A stretch of DNA of 64,000 nucleotides from SB15 sp964639245. GTDB lineage: Bacteria; Chloroflexota; Anaerolineae; Aggregatilineales; J027. Positions 33,947 through 43,128 of this stretch are shown one piece after another. Under the pieces are notes generated by a model. It ran no database searches, was not told the origin of the DNA, and worked only from the letters and a program-made list of their open reading frames with translations. Both the position numbers and the translations under genes were made by a program. Position 1 is the stretch's first letter. Every line of letters starts with the position of its first letter. The stretch is taken from contig CAZXCU010000002.1 of the NCBI GenBank assembly GCA_964639245.1, positions 740,993 to 804,992 on the forward strand. The letters are read 5' to 3'.

Positions 33947-36391
33947 TTGAAACACTTTTCACTCAATGGAACATGGCAACTTATTCAAAATAAACAAGGT
34001 GAATCACTTTTGGCAACCGTGCCGGGCTGTGTTCACACAGATTTAATAGCGAATAACCGCCTCGATGATCCCTTTTATCGGGATAATGAGCAACGCCAGA
34101 TGTGGGTTGGCGAAACAGAGTGGCGGTACACCCGTACATTTACTGTCCCGCCAGAATTATTGCAGCATGATCGTTTAATCTTATGTTGCTATGGTTTGGA
34201 TACCCTTGCCACCCTTTACATCAATGACCAGCCAATCGGAGATGCGGACAATATGTATCGGACATGGGAGTTTGATGTCAAACAAGTTCTGGTGGCAGGT
34301 GACAACACCCTTACCATTGATTTTGCATCCCCTATGCAATATGTACGCAAGATGGATGCAGAGAAGGGTGAAATGGCTGGCTGGGTCGAACCCATGCGGG
34401 TTAATACAGGCGCGTGGATTCGCAAACAACCCAGCAATTTTGGGTGGGACTGGGGCCCCAAGATGATGACGAGTGGCATTTGGCGGGATATTGAATTAAT
34501 CGCCTTCAATACTGCCCGTATCGAAGAAGTCGTAATTTCCCAGCAGCATGGCGATGGGCAGGTGGAGTTAACGCTAGCTTTGGCGGTGAAGGCAGTGCAA
34601 AAGACTCATCTCTCTGCAACCGTCAGCCTCAAATGGGGGGAAACCACCGTCGCCACCGTTGAACAGACAGTTCACGACCATGCCGAGGTGAAAATCACGG
34701 TTGAAAAACCGGCCTTATGGTGGGTAGCCGGACTTGGTGACCACCCCCTGTATGATGTGTCTGTATCCCTGAACGATGCCAATGGGGTGCTGGATACATG
34801 GGAAGCCAAAATAGGATTACGGACTTTAACACTGGAACGCCACACTGACGAATGGGGCGAATCCTTCTATTTTGCCTGTAATGGTGTTCCGTTTTTTGCC
34901 AAAGGCGCGAATTGGATTCCGATTAGCCCCTATCCGGGACAGCCAAAACGCGCTGATTATGAGCGTTTTATTCAAGCGGCGGCTGAAGCCAATATGAATA
35001 TGCTGCGGGTCTGGGGAGGAGGCTTCTATGAAGATGATGCCTTCTATGACCTATGCGACCACTATGGCATCGCCGTTTGGCAGGATTTTATCTTTGCCTG
35101 TGGAACGTATCCAAGTTTTGATGCCGACTTCATGACAAATGTTGAAGCTGAGGCGCGGGACAATATTCGGCGCTTGCGGCATCATGCCAGCCTCGCGCTG
35201 TTGTGTGGGAATAATGAAATCGAACAGGGACTCCCCACTGAAGAGTGGAAGGCGACATTGAGTTGGGAGCAGTATAGTTTGCTCTTTGATGATTTGTTGG
35301 CGAATCTGGTCAAAGAACTTGCTCCGCAAATCAGCTATTGGCCTGCCAGCCCGCACACGCCCCTCGGAGACCGCGAAGACCACCAAAACCCCAATGCCGG
35401 CGACACGCATCTATGGGCAGTGTGGCATGGTTTACAACCCTATGAATGGTATCGTACCCGCCCTGACCGATTTGTGAGTGAATTTGGATTTCAATCGTTT
35501 CCAGAACCCGCAACAGTGTATGAGGTCACCATTCCAGAAGATCACAACCTCACCAGTTATGTGATGGAACATTTCCAACGGAGTAAAATCGGCAATGTGA
35601 CCATCATTTATTATCTAGTGGATTGGTTTCGCCTGCCAACCGCTTTTGACTCCTTATTATGGCTCAGTCAAATCTTGCAGGCGATGGCAATGAAATATGC
35701 GGTGGAACATTGGCGGCGCAATATGCCCCGCACGATGGGAACATTATACTGGCAACTGAACGATATGTGGGCAGCGCCCAGTTGGGCATCCGTCGATTGG
35801 AAAGGCAATTGGAAAGCCCTGCACTACATGGCAAAGCGGTTTTACGCACCATTGCTTGTTTCGGGGGTGGAAAATCTGGAAAATGGGACAGTGGATGTTT
35901 ATGCGACCAGTGACTTGCTTGTTGACCAACCCGCCAAACTGGTGTGTACCATCACCGATGCTGTCGGAAATGAACTAGAAGTTAAGCATGTTGATATAGT
36001 GGCCTCTTCCGCAAGCTCCCATCACGTAAATACGGTGGATGTGAGCCAGTGGCTTGCCCAACACTCGCCCCGCAATATCCTTGTTTGGTTAGACCTCTCT
36101 ATAGATAATCAGCCCATTTCAGATAATCTGGTCACATTTAGCCGTCCAAAACATCTGCAATTGGTTGCTCCTGAAATTCAGTTCGCCATCACCCCTCTCG
36201 CTGAAGGAGAGTTTGAGGTACAGCTTGAATCGAAGGCAGTCGCCCTGTATGTGTGGTTAGAATTGCCGGGAGCGACATTTTCAGATAACTTCTTCCATCT
36301 CAAAGCGAATGCCCCGCGCAAGATTCGCGTGAGAACCAAAGACATTCAAGGATTGGCGGTTAAATCGCTCTGGGATACCTATTCCGTGTAG
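33947..36391 (+). CDS. GH2 beta-mannosidase
   Basis: An 814-residue cytoplasmic GH2 enzyme releasing mannose from the non-reducing end of beta-manno-oligosaccharides. N-terminal jelly roll with GTWQL and VPGCVHTDL, MYRTWEFDVK, WDWGPKM; barrel with RVWGGGFYEDD; acid/base Glu424 in CGNNEIEQG and nucleophile Glu512 in SEFGFQSFP. These match beta-mannosidase, not galactosidase. The start is TTG at 33947, chosen because AGGAG (33933-33937) lies 9 bases upstream and homology begins there; a nearby ATG at 33940 is out of frame. A LacI-like half site AAACGATT is at 33910-33917. Confidence 0.92.
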   Translation: MKHFSLNGTWQLIQNKQGESLLATVPGCVHTDLIANNRLDDPFYRDNEQRQMWVGETEWRYTRTFTVPPELLQHDRLILCCYGLDTLATLYINDQPIGDADNMYRTWEFDVKQVLVAGDNTLTIDFASPMQYVRKMDAEKGEMAGWVEPMRVNTGAWIRKQPSNFGWDWGPKMMTSGIWRDIELIAFNTARIEEVVISQQHGDGQVELTLALAVKAVQKTHLSATVSLKWGETTVATVEQTVHDHAEVKITVEKPALWWVAGLGDHPLYDVSVSLNDANGVLDTWEAKIGLRTLTLERHTDEWGESFYFACNGVPFFAKGANWIPISPYPGQPKRADYERFIQAAAEANMNMLRVWGGGFYEDDAFYDLCDHYGIAVWQDFIFACGTYPSFDADFMTNVEAEARDNIRRLRHHASLALLCGNNEIEQGLPTEEWKATLSWEQYSLLFDDLLANLVKELAPQISYWPASPHTPLGDREDHQNPNAGDTHLWAVWHGLQPYEWYRTRPDRFVSEFGFQSFPEPATVYEVTIPEDHNLTSYVMEHFQRSKIGNVTIIYYLVDWFRLPTAFDSLLWLSQILQAMAMKYAVEHWRRNMPRTMGTLYWQLNDMWAAPSWASVDWKGNWKALHYMAKRFYAPLLVSGVENLENGTVDVYATSDLLVDQPAKLVCTITDAVGNELEVKHVDIVASSASSHHVNTVDVSQWLAQHSPRNILVWLDLSIDNQPISDNLVTFSRPKHLQLVAPEIQFAITPLAEGEFEVQLESKAVALYVWLELPGATFSDNFFHLKANAPRKIRVRTKDIQGLAVKSLWDTYSV

Positions 36392-36408
36392 GGATTGAAC
36401 CGGGTTGT

Positions 36409-36447
36409 CCGGTGAGGATGCGGTCTTCAGGATTCCATCCTCACCGG
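36409..36447 (+). terminator. Strong hairpin after beta-mannosidase
   Basis: Perfect 12-bp stem CCGGTGAGGATG / CATCCTCACCGG with a 15-base loop. No T-run follows, so termination would need help or it serves as a 3' stabilising structure. Confidence 0.6.
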
Positions 36448-36485
36448 AGGTATCAGACTTTAGGCTGAACTTATACCAGAAGGCA

Positions 36486-36514
36486 TTGACAGAATTTTAG
36501 AACAGATATACTAT
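36486..36514 (+). promoter_or_regulatory. Promoter of first micro-gene cassette
   Basis: TTGACA (36486-36491) with TACTAT (36509-36514) at 17 bases; TATACT is also present at a 15-base spacing. Leads to a leader of about 145 bases before the small gene. Confidence 0.6.
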
Positions 36515-36599
36515 AGTGACAGTTGAAAATTTCATTTCCTAAATTTTTTCCCTGATACACAAACTACATAAGTTATCCTTAGTGAATTTCTTCAAAGCG

Positions 36600-36664
36600 C
36601 TTTTCATTTGGAAAAGTTGTTTGTCGCACGATGAGCGTGTTGAAACGATCAGGAGAAAAATACC
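36600..36664 (+). promoter_or_regulatory. Conserved structured leader, copy 1
   Basis: Begins with a hairpin CTTTTC-ATTTG-GAAAAG, then about 50 bases nearly identical to 37089-37152, ending in the ribosome site CAGGAG 9 bases before the ATG. Preservation of a non-coding stretch as well as the protein suggests the leader matters, or that duplication is recent. Confidence 0.6.
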
Positions 36665-36850
36665 ATGCAAATGCACCCACCCAATCAACTTCGTCAGATC
36701 CACGAAGAACGGATTGCGCGTTACATCAAGCGGGAAAAAGCGGTAAAACCACCGGCGCAAGTACACGAAAAAGAACATGAACTCCCGGAAACAACCACAG
36801 GTTGGCCTTTCAACCTCTTGAAACAACCCAAGAAAGCCACCGAAGGCTAA
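36665..36850 (+). CDS. Small basic protein of unknown family, copy 1
   Basis: A 61-residue protein, paralogue of the one at 37153. The first 23 residues are identical, starting MQMHPPNQLRQIHEERIARY, and read as an amphipathic helix rich in Arg, His and Glu. A variable basic Pro/Lys linker follows, then a conserved end GWPF-LLKQPKKATE. No membrane segment, no Cys. Good ribosome site and own terminator. Changes between copies keep the frame and fall mainly in the linker, which supports a real protein. Function unknown. Confidence 0.75.
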   Translation: MQMHPPNQLRQIHEERIARYIKREKAVKPPAQVHEKEHELPETTTGWPFNLLKQPKKATEG

Positions 36851-36857
36851 ACATCAG

Positions 36858-36891
36858 AACCACCCCACGAATATGGGGTGGTTTGGATTTT
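36858..36891 (+). terminator. Terminator of first micro-gene
   Basis: Stem AACCACCCCA (36858-36867) / TGGGGTGGTT (36874-36883), then TGGATTTT. The remaining spacer 36892-37088 shows no gene; TTGACT at 37020-37025 may be the -35 of a promoter for the second copy. Confidence 0.8.
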
Positions 36892-37088
36892 GCTCCGCGT
36901 CCCCATTTTAAAGCCTAACTCGATCCAACCGGGTAACGCTGCTCTGACTTGGGGGTAGGCTTTCAGTGGACATTCTATGCGTCTCAAGCAAACACATCAT
37001 CTGCCGCTAAAGTTGCTGCTTGACTTAGAGTACGCTCAAAGTTGTAGCATGAATTTATCACGACAAATTTCATAGGGTTTTGCCAGCA

Positions 37089-37152
37089 CTTTTCGTTGGA
37101 AAAGTTGTTTGTCGCAGGATAAGCGTGTTGAAACGATCAGGAGAAAAATACC
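37089..37152 (+). promoter_or_regulatory. Conserved structured leader, copy 2
   Basis: Same order as copy 1: hairpin CTTTTC-GTTG-GAAAAG (stem identical, loop changed), then the conserved tract and CAGGAG. Offset from copy 1 is about 489 bases. Confidence 0.6.
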
Positions 37153-37335
37153 ATGCAAATGCACCCACCCAATCAACTTCGTCAGATCCACGAAGAACGG
37201 ATTGCCCGTTACATTAAGCGGAAACAAGGGGTAAAACCGCAAGCGCAAGCACATGAAAAAGAACATGAATGCGAAGAAAAAAACACGGGTTGGCCTTTTA
37301 GCCTGTTGAAACAGCCCAAGAAAGCTACTGAATGA
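37153..37335 (+). CDS. Small basic protein of unknown family, copy 2
   Basis: A 60-residue paralogue of the 36665-36850 product: identical first 23 residues, altered linker (KQGVKPQAQAHEKEHECEEK-like), then GWPFSLLKQPKKATE. This copy has one Cys in the linker. Own ribosome site (CAGGAG) and own terminator, so each copy is an independent transcription unit. Function unknown; the helix could bind nucleic acid or a protein partner. Confidence 0.75.
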   Translation: MQMHPPNQLRQIHEERIARYIKRKQGVKPQAQAHEKEHECEEKNTGWPFSLLKQPKKATE

Positions 37336-37343
37336 TAGGCATG

Positions 37344-37370
37344 AAAACCACCCTACACAGGGTGGTTTTT
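37344..37370 (+). terminator. Terminator of second micro-gene
   Basis: Stem AAAACCACCCT (37344-37354) / AGGGTGGTTTT (37359-37369) with a 4-base loop and a T-run. Because the stem begins with A-run, it can also end the convergent GH3 gene. Confidence 0.88.
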
Positions 37371-37408
37371 GTTATGCACTTCAATGCGTTAAGTACGGAA
37401 CGTTCATT

Positions 37409-39706
37409 CTACGAACTATGAACTTGCTTGAGTAAGTCTGCCACAATATCTTCAGGATGTTGCGGCAACATGTGTTGTTGGAACATGAGGACACTGACAA
37501 TGGGCATATCGTTGAACATATTCATAATGTCCATCCCAATAACACTGTCTGTGCCATACCGCCCTTCGCTGTCCTCGGTGGCACCAAACATCTTGCGGGC
37601 TTCGGTTTCCATGATTTCATAAAAACCACCAAAAGCCGCTTTGCCACGTGGGTCTGCCATCCATTCGCGGATAGTCGATTCCTTGTCGAGCAAACAAGGC
37701 AAGTCGAGGGTAGATTCAAGGGTCACGGTCAAGGAATGGCGAATGTCCGTTGCCGAAGCAGCGATCAACACATCAAACTCACCATTTTCAGTAATCCATT
37801 GTTTGTATTCGGGGTGGTAGTAGGCAAAGGCGCGGAAATCAAGCTGAACAGAAACTGTTTTGGTTTCTCCGGGTTGAAGCTCCACTTTGGCAAAACCTTT
37901 TAATTCTTTTTCTGGACGTACCAGCGTGGACTGGTGGTCGTGGACGTAGACCTGAACAATTTCTTTGCCCGCCACTTTGCCCGTATTGGTAACGTCAACC
38001 GAGACCGTAACCCCGTCCGAATCCTTAAAGGTGCTGGCTGAAACTTTTGGATTGCTGTATGCAAACGTGGTGTAGCTTAAGCCATAGCCGAAGGGAAATT
38101 GTACGGGAATTTCTTTGGCATCATAATACCGATAGCCAATAAAGAGACCTTCGCCGTAATGCACTTCGCCAGCGCCCCCGGGCCAATTGAGATATGCCGG
38201 TGTGTCCGCTAATTTTATCGGAAAAGTTTCTGCCAGCTTGCCAGACGGATTGACCCGACCAAAAAGAATATCTGCAATCGCCGCACCGCCCGCCTGACCC
38301 ATCATCCAACCTTCGAGTACAGCCGCCACATCGTTCATCCAATTGCTCATAACCACGGGTGCGCCATTGTTGAGTACCACAACGGTTTGCGGTTGAACTT
38401 TAGCCACCGCTTGAATCAAAGCAATTTGTTGATCGGTGAGGTCAAGGTCTTTGCGATCATACCCCTCCGATTCTTTAAAAGTAGGAAGGGCAATATACAG
38501 AATGGCAATATCCGCCGCTTGAGCAAGCGTAACCGCCTCATCAATCAACCCCTGTCGGAAAGAATTATCAGACGGGTAGCCTTCCGCATAAGTGATTTCG
38601 GTATGCTCAGTGCGCGACTTTAATTCATTAAACGGAACGTCAACTTTGGTTGGGTTGATGTGGGAACTACCACCCCCCTGAAAATGGGCATGTTCTGCCG
38701 AGCGACCAATCACAGCAATCTGCTGGTAATCTTTAAGCGGTAGAACGCCATTGTTTTTCAGCAGTACCATCCCTTCCGAGGCAGCGCGGCGGGCAAGTTC
38801 ATGATGCGCGTCCACATCAAACGTGCCTTTTTTGGGTGTTTTGCTCGCCATTTCGACAATATGCAAAATGCGTCGCACCGATTCATTCAAAACTGCCTCA
38901 TCCAGTTCGCCTGAACGCACGGCATCCACCACATTTTGAACATGACGATCTTGTGGCCCCGGCATTTGCCAGTCCAAACCGCCCTTGAGTGATGCCACAC
39001 GGTCACGGACTGCTCCCCAATCCGACACAACCAATCCCTCGAATCCCCATTCCTCTTTGAGAATTTTGTTCAAGAGTTCGTCATGTTCAGACGCAAAGAT
39101 GCCATTGACCTTATTGTAAGAACACATCACCGTCCAAGGTTGGGCTTGCTTGACGGCTTTTTCAAATGCCACAAGATAAATTTCACGGAGGGTACGTTCA
39201 TCCACCTCAGCACTAATAGTGAAGCGTTGAAACTCCTGATTATTGACAGCATAGTGCTTGAGTGATGTCCCCACCCCTTTGCTCTGTATGCCATTAATCA
39301 GGCTGGCGGCTAACTCGCCGGCAAGGTAGGGGTCTTCGGAAAAATATTCAAAATTACGCCCCCCCAACGGAGACCGCTTCATATTTGCCCCCGGGCCAAG
39401 CAGCACATCCACATTCAAAGTGATGCACTCGTCTGCTAAGGCTTCACCAATCGTATAAATTAAATCTGTGTCCCAAGTTGAAGCGAGGGTCGATGCAGTG
39501 GGAAAACAAGTCGCAGGCAGGCTTGCTGTTCCCATTTCATGCACATTGGGGACGCGCCGAACTCCGTGGGGGCCGTCGGCAACAATCATTTCTGGTACAC
39601 CGAGCCGTTCTATCGGGGTGGTTGACCATGCACTTGCGCCCGTACAAAGGGCGGCTTTTTCTTCAAGTGTCATTTGCGCGATTATTGCTTGAATTTCTGT
39701 TGACAT
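37409..39706 (-). CDS. GH3 beta-glucosidase
   Basis: A 765-residue cytoplasmic GH3 enzyme: N-terminal barrel with ADGPHGVR and GPGANMKRSPLGGRNFEYFSE, KHYAVNN, nucleophile Asp229 in VVSDWGAV; the alpha/beta sandwich domain; then an Fn3-like domain (YGLSYTTF, VYVHD) and a C-terminal extension. Most like beta-glucosidases and xylosidases acting on short oligosaccharides. ATG at 39706 is chosen since the GH3 homology starts there (MTLEEKAALC) and AAAGGA lies upstream; the longer frame adds unrelated sequence. Lies with an Opp-type transporter and beta-mannosidase. Confidence 0.9.
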   Translation of the reverse strand: MSTEIQAIIAQMTLEEKAALCTGASAWSTTPIERLGVPEMIVADGPHGVRRVPNVHEMGTASLPATCFPTASTLASTWDTDLIYTIGEALADECITLNVDVLLGPGANMKRSPLGGRNFEYFSEDPYLAGELAASLINGIQSKGVGTSLKHYAVNNQEFQRFTISAEVDERTLREIYLVAFEKAVKQAQPWTVMCSYNKVNGIFASEHDELLNKILKEEWGFEGLVVSDWGAVRDRVASLKGGLDWQMPGPQDRHVQNVVDAVRSGELDEAVLNESVRRILHIVEMASKTPKKGTFDVDAHHELARRAASEGMVLLKNNGVLPLKDYQQIAVIGRSAEHAHFQGGGSSHINPTKVDVPFNELKSRTEHTEITYAEGYPSDNSFRQGLIDEAVTLAQAADIAILYIALPTFKESEGYDRKDLDLTDQQIALIQAVAKVQPQTVVVLNNGAPVVMSNWMNDVAAVLEGWMMGQAGGAAIADILFGRVNPSGKLAETFPIKLADTPAYLNWPGGAGEVHYGEGLFIGYRYYDAKEIPVQFPFGYGLSYTTFAYSNPKVSASTFKDSDGVTVSVDVTNTGKVAGKEIVQVYVHDHQSTLVRPEKELKGFAKVELQPGETKTVSVQLDFRAFAYYHPEYKQWITENGEFDVLIAASATDIRHSLTVTLESTLDLPCLLDKESTIREWMADPRGKAAFGGFYEIMETEARKMFGATEDSEGRYGTDSVIGMDIMNMFNDMPIVSVLMFQQHMLPQHPEDIVADLLKQVHSS

Positions 39707-39743
39707 TACGAATGTAAATCCTTTCGATGAAGTATGGGTAAGA

Positions 39744-40031
39744 CTATGTAAGTGGCTTAATAGAAATAGTTGGTAATTGAATCGGCAGATCGCCCTGTGG
39801 CACAATTTCACCCAACCAGATACGCACTGCCGCTTGTTGCTGTGCTGAACTTGTTCCGAATGTGAGCATCAGATTCGGGATATGAGGCATTTCATCCAAG
39901 AGGCATAGCCAGTTTTCGGTTGTATTTTGATGCCATAACGGGCAGAGCAACTGTCCGGCACATGCTTCAATGCTCATGCGATCCAAAGTGGATTGCACCC
40001 AGTGTTTTTGCGTATCGGATAAAGCCAGCAT
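39744..40031 (-). pseudogene. GH3 glycosidase relic with large internal deletion
   Basis: A 95-residue open frame whose first part (WVQSTLDRMSIEACAGQLLCP) resembles the N-terminus of a beta-N-acetylhexosaminidase-type GH3, and whose last part (LMLTFGTSSAQQQAAVRIWLGE then PQGDLPIQLP) resembles the far C-terminus of the same family. The 400 or more residues between them, including the nucleophile Asp, are missing. The simplest reading is an in-frame deletion in a former gene between the GH3 and the transporter genes. Could it be a functional mini-protein? Nothing supports that. Confidence 0.7.
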
Positions 40032-40050
40032 CGTTTTTTCTAGGCGCTCG

Positions 40051-40860
40051 TTAGACTGTTGTGAGATCCCATGCTTCATGCAGCTTGGGAACATCGTTCA
40101 GCAAGCGCCGTGTATAGGCTTCTTTAGGATGCAAAATCACTTCATCTGCCGACCCACTTTCCACAAACCGCCCGTGTTCCATAATGTACACTGTATCAGA
40201 CACATAATAGGCTAACCCAATGTCATGGGTAATGAAGATGGGTGTCATGTCAATTTCGTCACGGAGCGCCATGAGCATGTCAAGGATCGTTGCCCGAGAA
40301 CAGGCATCAATCATGGAAGTGGGTTCGTCTGCTAACAAAATTTTGGGTTTCATCAAAAAAATACGCGCAATCATCAGGCGTTGCTGCTGTCCCCCCGAAA
40401 GTTCAAAGGGGTATTTATTGGTCAATTCATCGAATTTCAAATTAACAAAGCTGCACGCCTCTCGCATCATTTCCAGCTTTTTCTCTTTTTTAAAGCTGCC
40501 TCCCCCCTGCATCCGAATGCAATCCAGCAACACCGCGTCAATCTTCCGAAAAATGTTAAATGAAGAGAATGGGTCTTGGAAGATTGCCTGAATATTTCTC
40601 CAATACTCTTGCTTCTTTTGATGGGTGCGGATGTTGCGAGGACGACCTTCAAAGTAAATCTCGCCCTCAGTTGGATTGCTTAACCCCAGTAACATTTTGG
40701 CTAAGGTCGTTTTGCCACTGCCCGATTCGCCAACAATCGAGATAACTTCACCTTTTTTGAAGCTAAAATCCACATGATCTACCGCAACCGTCCGGCGCGC
40801 CCCCATACCAAAAATTTTGGTCAGCCCTTTGCCACTCAGGATTTCATCTTTCACGTTCAT
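40051..40860 (-). CDS. Opp/Dpp-type ABC transporter ATPase (F subunit)
   Basis: A 269-residue ATPase. Walker A GESGSGKTT, signature LSGGQQQR, Walker B ILLADEPTS, and THDIGLAYY. It lacks the C-terminal Cys-containing oligopeptide domain carried by its partner, which makes it short for a DppF. It overlaps the partner by 17 bases. The two ATPases form a heterodimer driving import. Confidence 0.92.
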   Translation of the reverse strand: MNVKDEILSGKGLTKIFGMGARRTVAVDHVDFSFKKGEVISIVGESGSGKTTLAKMLLGLSNPTEGEIYFEGRPRNIRTHQKKQEYWRNIQAIFQDPFSSFNIFRKIDAVLLDCIRMQGGGSFKKEKKLEMMREACSFVNLKFDELTNKYPFELSGGQQQRLMIARIFLMKPKILLADEPTSMIDACSRATILDMLMALRDEIDMTPIFITHDIGLAYYVSDTVYIMEHGRFVESGSADEVILHPKEAYTRRLLNDVPKLHEAWDLTTV

Positions 40861-41854
40861 ATGCCTTTCTTAAATCTTCGACGGGGAGAATGCAACGGTA
40901 GGAACGCCCACCACCAATATCTTGTAATTCAACCGATGTTGCCCGACAAGCCGGCATCACATATTTACAACGTTCCGCAAATCGGCACCCAGAGGGCGGG
41001 TTTTTGAGATTGGGGGGGGTACCGGGGATTGCCGTCAATTTAACATCCCGTAAGCCTTGTTCGGGGACGATGATAGACCCCATAAGGGCTTTGGAATAAG
41101 GATGGATGGGATCAAAAATTACTTCGTCGGAAGTACCATGTTCAACAATTTGCCCGGCATACATCACCATAATTTCATCTGTCACATGATACAGGAGGGG
41201 CAGCTCGTGGGTGATGAAAATGAGTGCCTTAATGATCCCTTTGTCCATCAAATCCATCAGCAGTTTGATAACCAACTTCTGAGAGGTAACATCCAGCGCG
41301 GACGAAGGTTCATCGGCAATCAAAACTTTAGGCGACAAGATGACGGATGTGGCAATCACTGTCCGTTGCTTCATCCCGCCAGAAAGCTCAACCGAGAACT
41401 TATGCAAAACTTCGGGGGGGAGACCCAGCAATTCAAAGCGGTCTTTGGCAAGCTCGTAAATCTCTTTTTTGCTCTTGTGGGGGTCATGAGCGCGAATGAC
41501 ATCCTCAATAAAATTGATGACACGCATGGTCGGATTCAACGCATTCATGGCAGCTTGGGGGATATACGCAATCTCGTTTCCCAAAATGGTTTTGCGAACC
41601 GTGTCGGGCTTCATGCTGGTAATATTTTGTCCCTCAATAACAATATCGCCACTGGTATAGTGGAGTGGAGGAAAATAATACCCCATCAGGCTAAGGGCCA
41701 GGGTTGATTTTCCGCAGCCCGATTCACCCGCAATGCCGATTGACTTGCCCTCTTTAACCTGTAGAGAAACATGGTCAACCGCATAGACACTTTCACGAAA
41801 CCGCGTGATATATTTTGTGGTGAGTTCTTTGACATCTAAAACAATATTCGACAT
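40844..41854 (-). CDS. Opp/Dpp-type ABC transporter ATPase (D subunit)
   Basis: A 336-residue ATPase. Walker A GESGCGKST, signature LSGGMKQR, Walker B VLIADEPSSALD, His in FITHE. The C-terminal oligopeptide/dipeptide domain (oligo_HPY) is present with NPPSGCRFAERC and a second Cys pair, often an iron-sulfur site in this family. Order of genes: binding protein, B permease, C permease, D, F. Confidence 0.92.
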   Translation of the reverse strand: MSNIVLDVKELTTKYITRFRESVYAVDHVSLQVKEGKSIGIAGESGCGKSTLALSLMGYYFPPLHYTSGDIVIEGQNITSMKPDTVRKTILGNEIAYIPQAAMNALNPTMRVINFIEDVIRAHDPHKSKKEIYELAKDRFELLGLPPEVLHKFSVELSGGMKQRTVIATSVILSPKVLIADEPSSALDVTSQKLVIKLLMDLMDKGIIKALIFITHELPLLYHVTDEIMVMYAGQIVEHGTSDEVIFDPIHPYSKALMGSIIVPEQGLRDVKLTAIPGTPPNLKNPPSGCRFAERCKYVMPACRATSVELQDIGGGRSYRCILPVEDLRKAYERER

Positions 41855-41862
41855 GGTAATCC

Positions 41863-43116
41863 CTAGTCCCTGAGTGTTGGATTGAACACTTGGTCAAGCC
41901 CGGTGTTCATCAAGTTCATTGAGAACGTTATGAGAGTGATGACCAGAAGAATGGGGAGATAAGCCCACCATTTTCCTAGGATAGGGGCCTGATAATACAT
42001 GCTCCAATTCATCATGAGTCCGAGGGTGGGAACTTCGGTTGTTCGTGGCCCCAGCCCCAAGATGGATAGCCCAGCCTCTGCCAAAATGCCGGAGGAAATT
42101 TGCAAAATCAGCGCCATGACTACATAGGACGCGATATATGGAAAAATATCTGTGGCTAAAATTTGAAGAGTCGAATGCCCCGACAGTTTTGACAGATTCA
42201 CATGGTCACGATTACGCAGCGAAATCACTTGGGCGCGAACGGCTCTTGCCGTCCAAACCCATGAAGTTGCCCCAATCACAATGGCAATGGTGGTTGCACC
42301 GCGTTGATCCTGACCAATGCTGAATGAAATCAGAATCAAGAGGACAAAACTAGGAATGACGGTGAACAAGTTGGTAATGAAGACAATGATGTCATCCACA
42401 AAACCACCGACATAACCAGAAAACATCCCCAAGGCTAACCCAATGGAGGTGGCGATAACGCCAGCAATGAGTCCGATTTTCAAGGAAACCCCGGTCGCAC
42501 TCACCAATTCGGTCAGTACATCTCGCCCAAAATTATCTGTGCCAAGGGGTAGCCAGCGAACATTAGGTATTTCGGTCACATTGACATAGGCGGTTTGTTC
42601 AATGATGCCTTCCTCTGTCAGTGTCCCGCTTGTCGGATCAGCCACCGCAATGATTGCACCCTCAGTGCTAAGGAGCCCATCTACCGCATTGTTTAAGCGA
42701 ATGTAATAATTTCGGTCAGCGTTGGTCATGCCGGGGATGCGTACCGTCGGGTCGAAATTATTTCCCCAAAGTTCTAGTAGCCCGGCTGTATCGGTAATAT
42801 CGATCTCTTCTTCTGGAATGCCAATGCCCATCAGCCACTCTTGCATGGCTTGACGATCTTCATCGCCTAATTTGTTAGCAATGCGGCGGGCTGAGGCTTC
42901 TTTCAGTTCCAAAGTGTATTGTGCGGAAGTGTCAATGCTATCATAAACGTTGACATACACACCCGGCGGTAAGAAAGTACCTAGGCTAACTCGTTCTAGC
43001 GGGGGATTCTTGACAAACAAAGGGTAGATGAGGACGGTCAGCAAAATACTCGTGAAGATCACAAAACCAATAACGAATTTCCCGGAACGAAAAACTTGTT
43101 TAAGAATATGTTTCAT
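41863..43116 (-). CDS. Opp/Dpp-type permease, C subunit with long outer insertion
   Basis: A 417-residue permease. The family motif LGTDNFGRDVLTELVSATGVSLKIG starts near residue 191, whereas in usual DppC proteins it is near 75. The extra 110-120 residues (about 40-185) form a soluble, acidic outer segment after the first membrane helix. Five more membrane helices follow, with the EAA-like loop before LSILGLGPRTTEVPTLG. The insertion may contact the binding protein or the substrate. Confidence 0.9.
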   Translation of the reverse strand: MKHILKQVFRSGKFVIGFVIFTSILLTVLIYPLFVKNPPLERVSLGTFLPPGVYVNVYDSIDTSAQYTLELKEASARRIANKLGDEDRQAMQEWLMGIGIPEEEIDITDTAGLLELWGNNFDPTVRIPGMTNADRNYYIRLNNAVDGLLSTEGAIIAVADPTSGTLTEEGIIEQTAYVNVTEIPNVRWLPLGTDNFGRDVLTELVSATGVSLKIGLIAGVIATSIGLALGMFSGYVGGFVDDIIVFITNLFTVIPSFVLLILISFSIGQDQRGATTIAIVIGATSWVWTARAVRAQVISLRNRDHVNLSKLSGHSTLQILATDIFPYIASYVVMALILQISSGILAEAGLSILGLGPRTTEVPTLGLMMNWSMYYQAPILGKWWAYLPILLVITLITFSMNLMNTGLDQVFNPTLRD

Positions 43117-43128
43117 TGTTCTCGTCCC

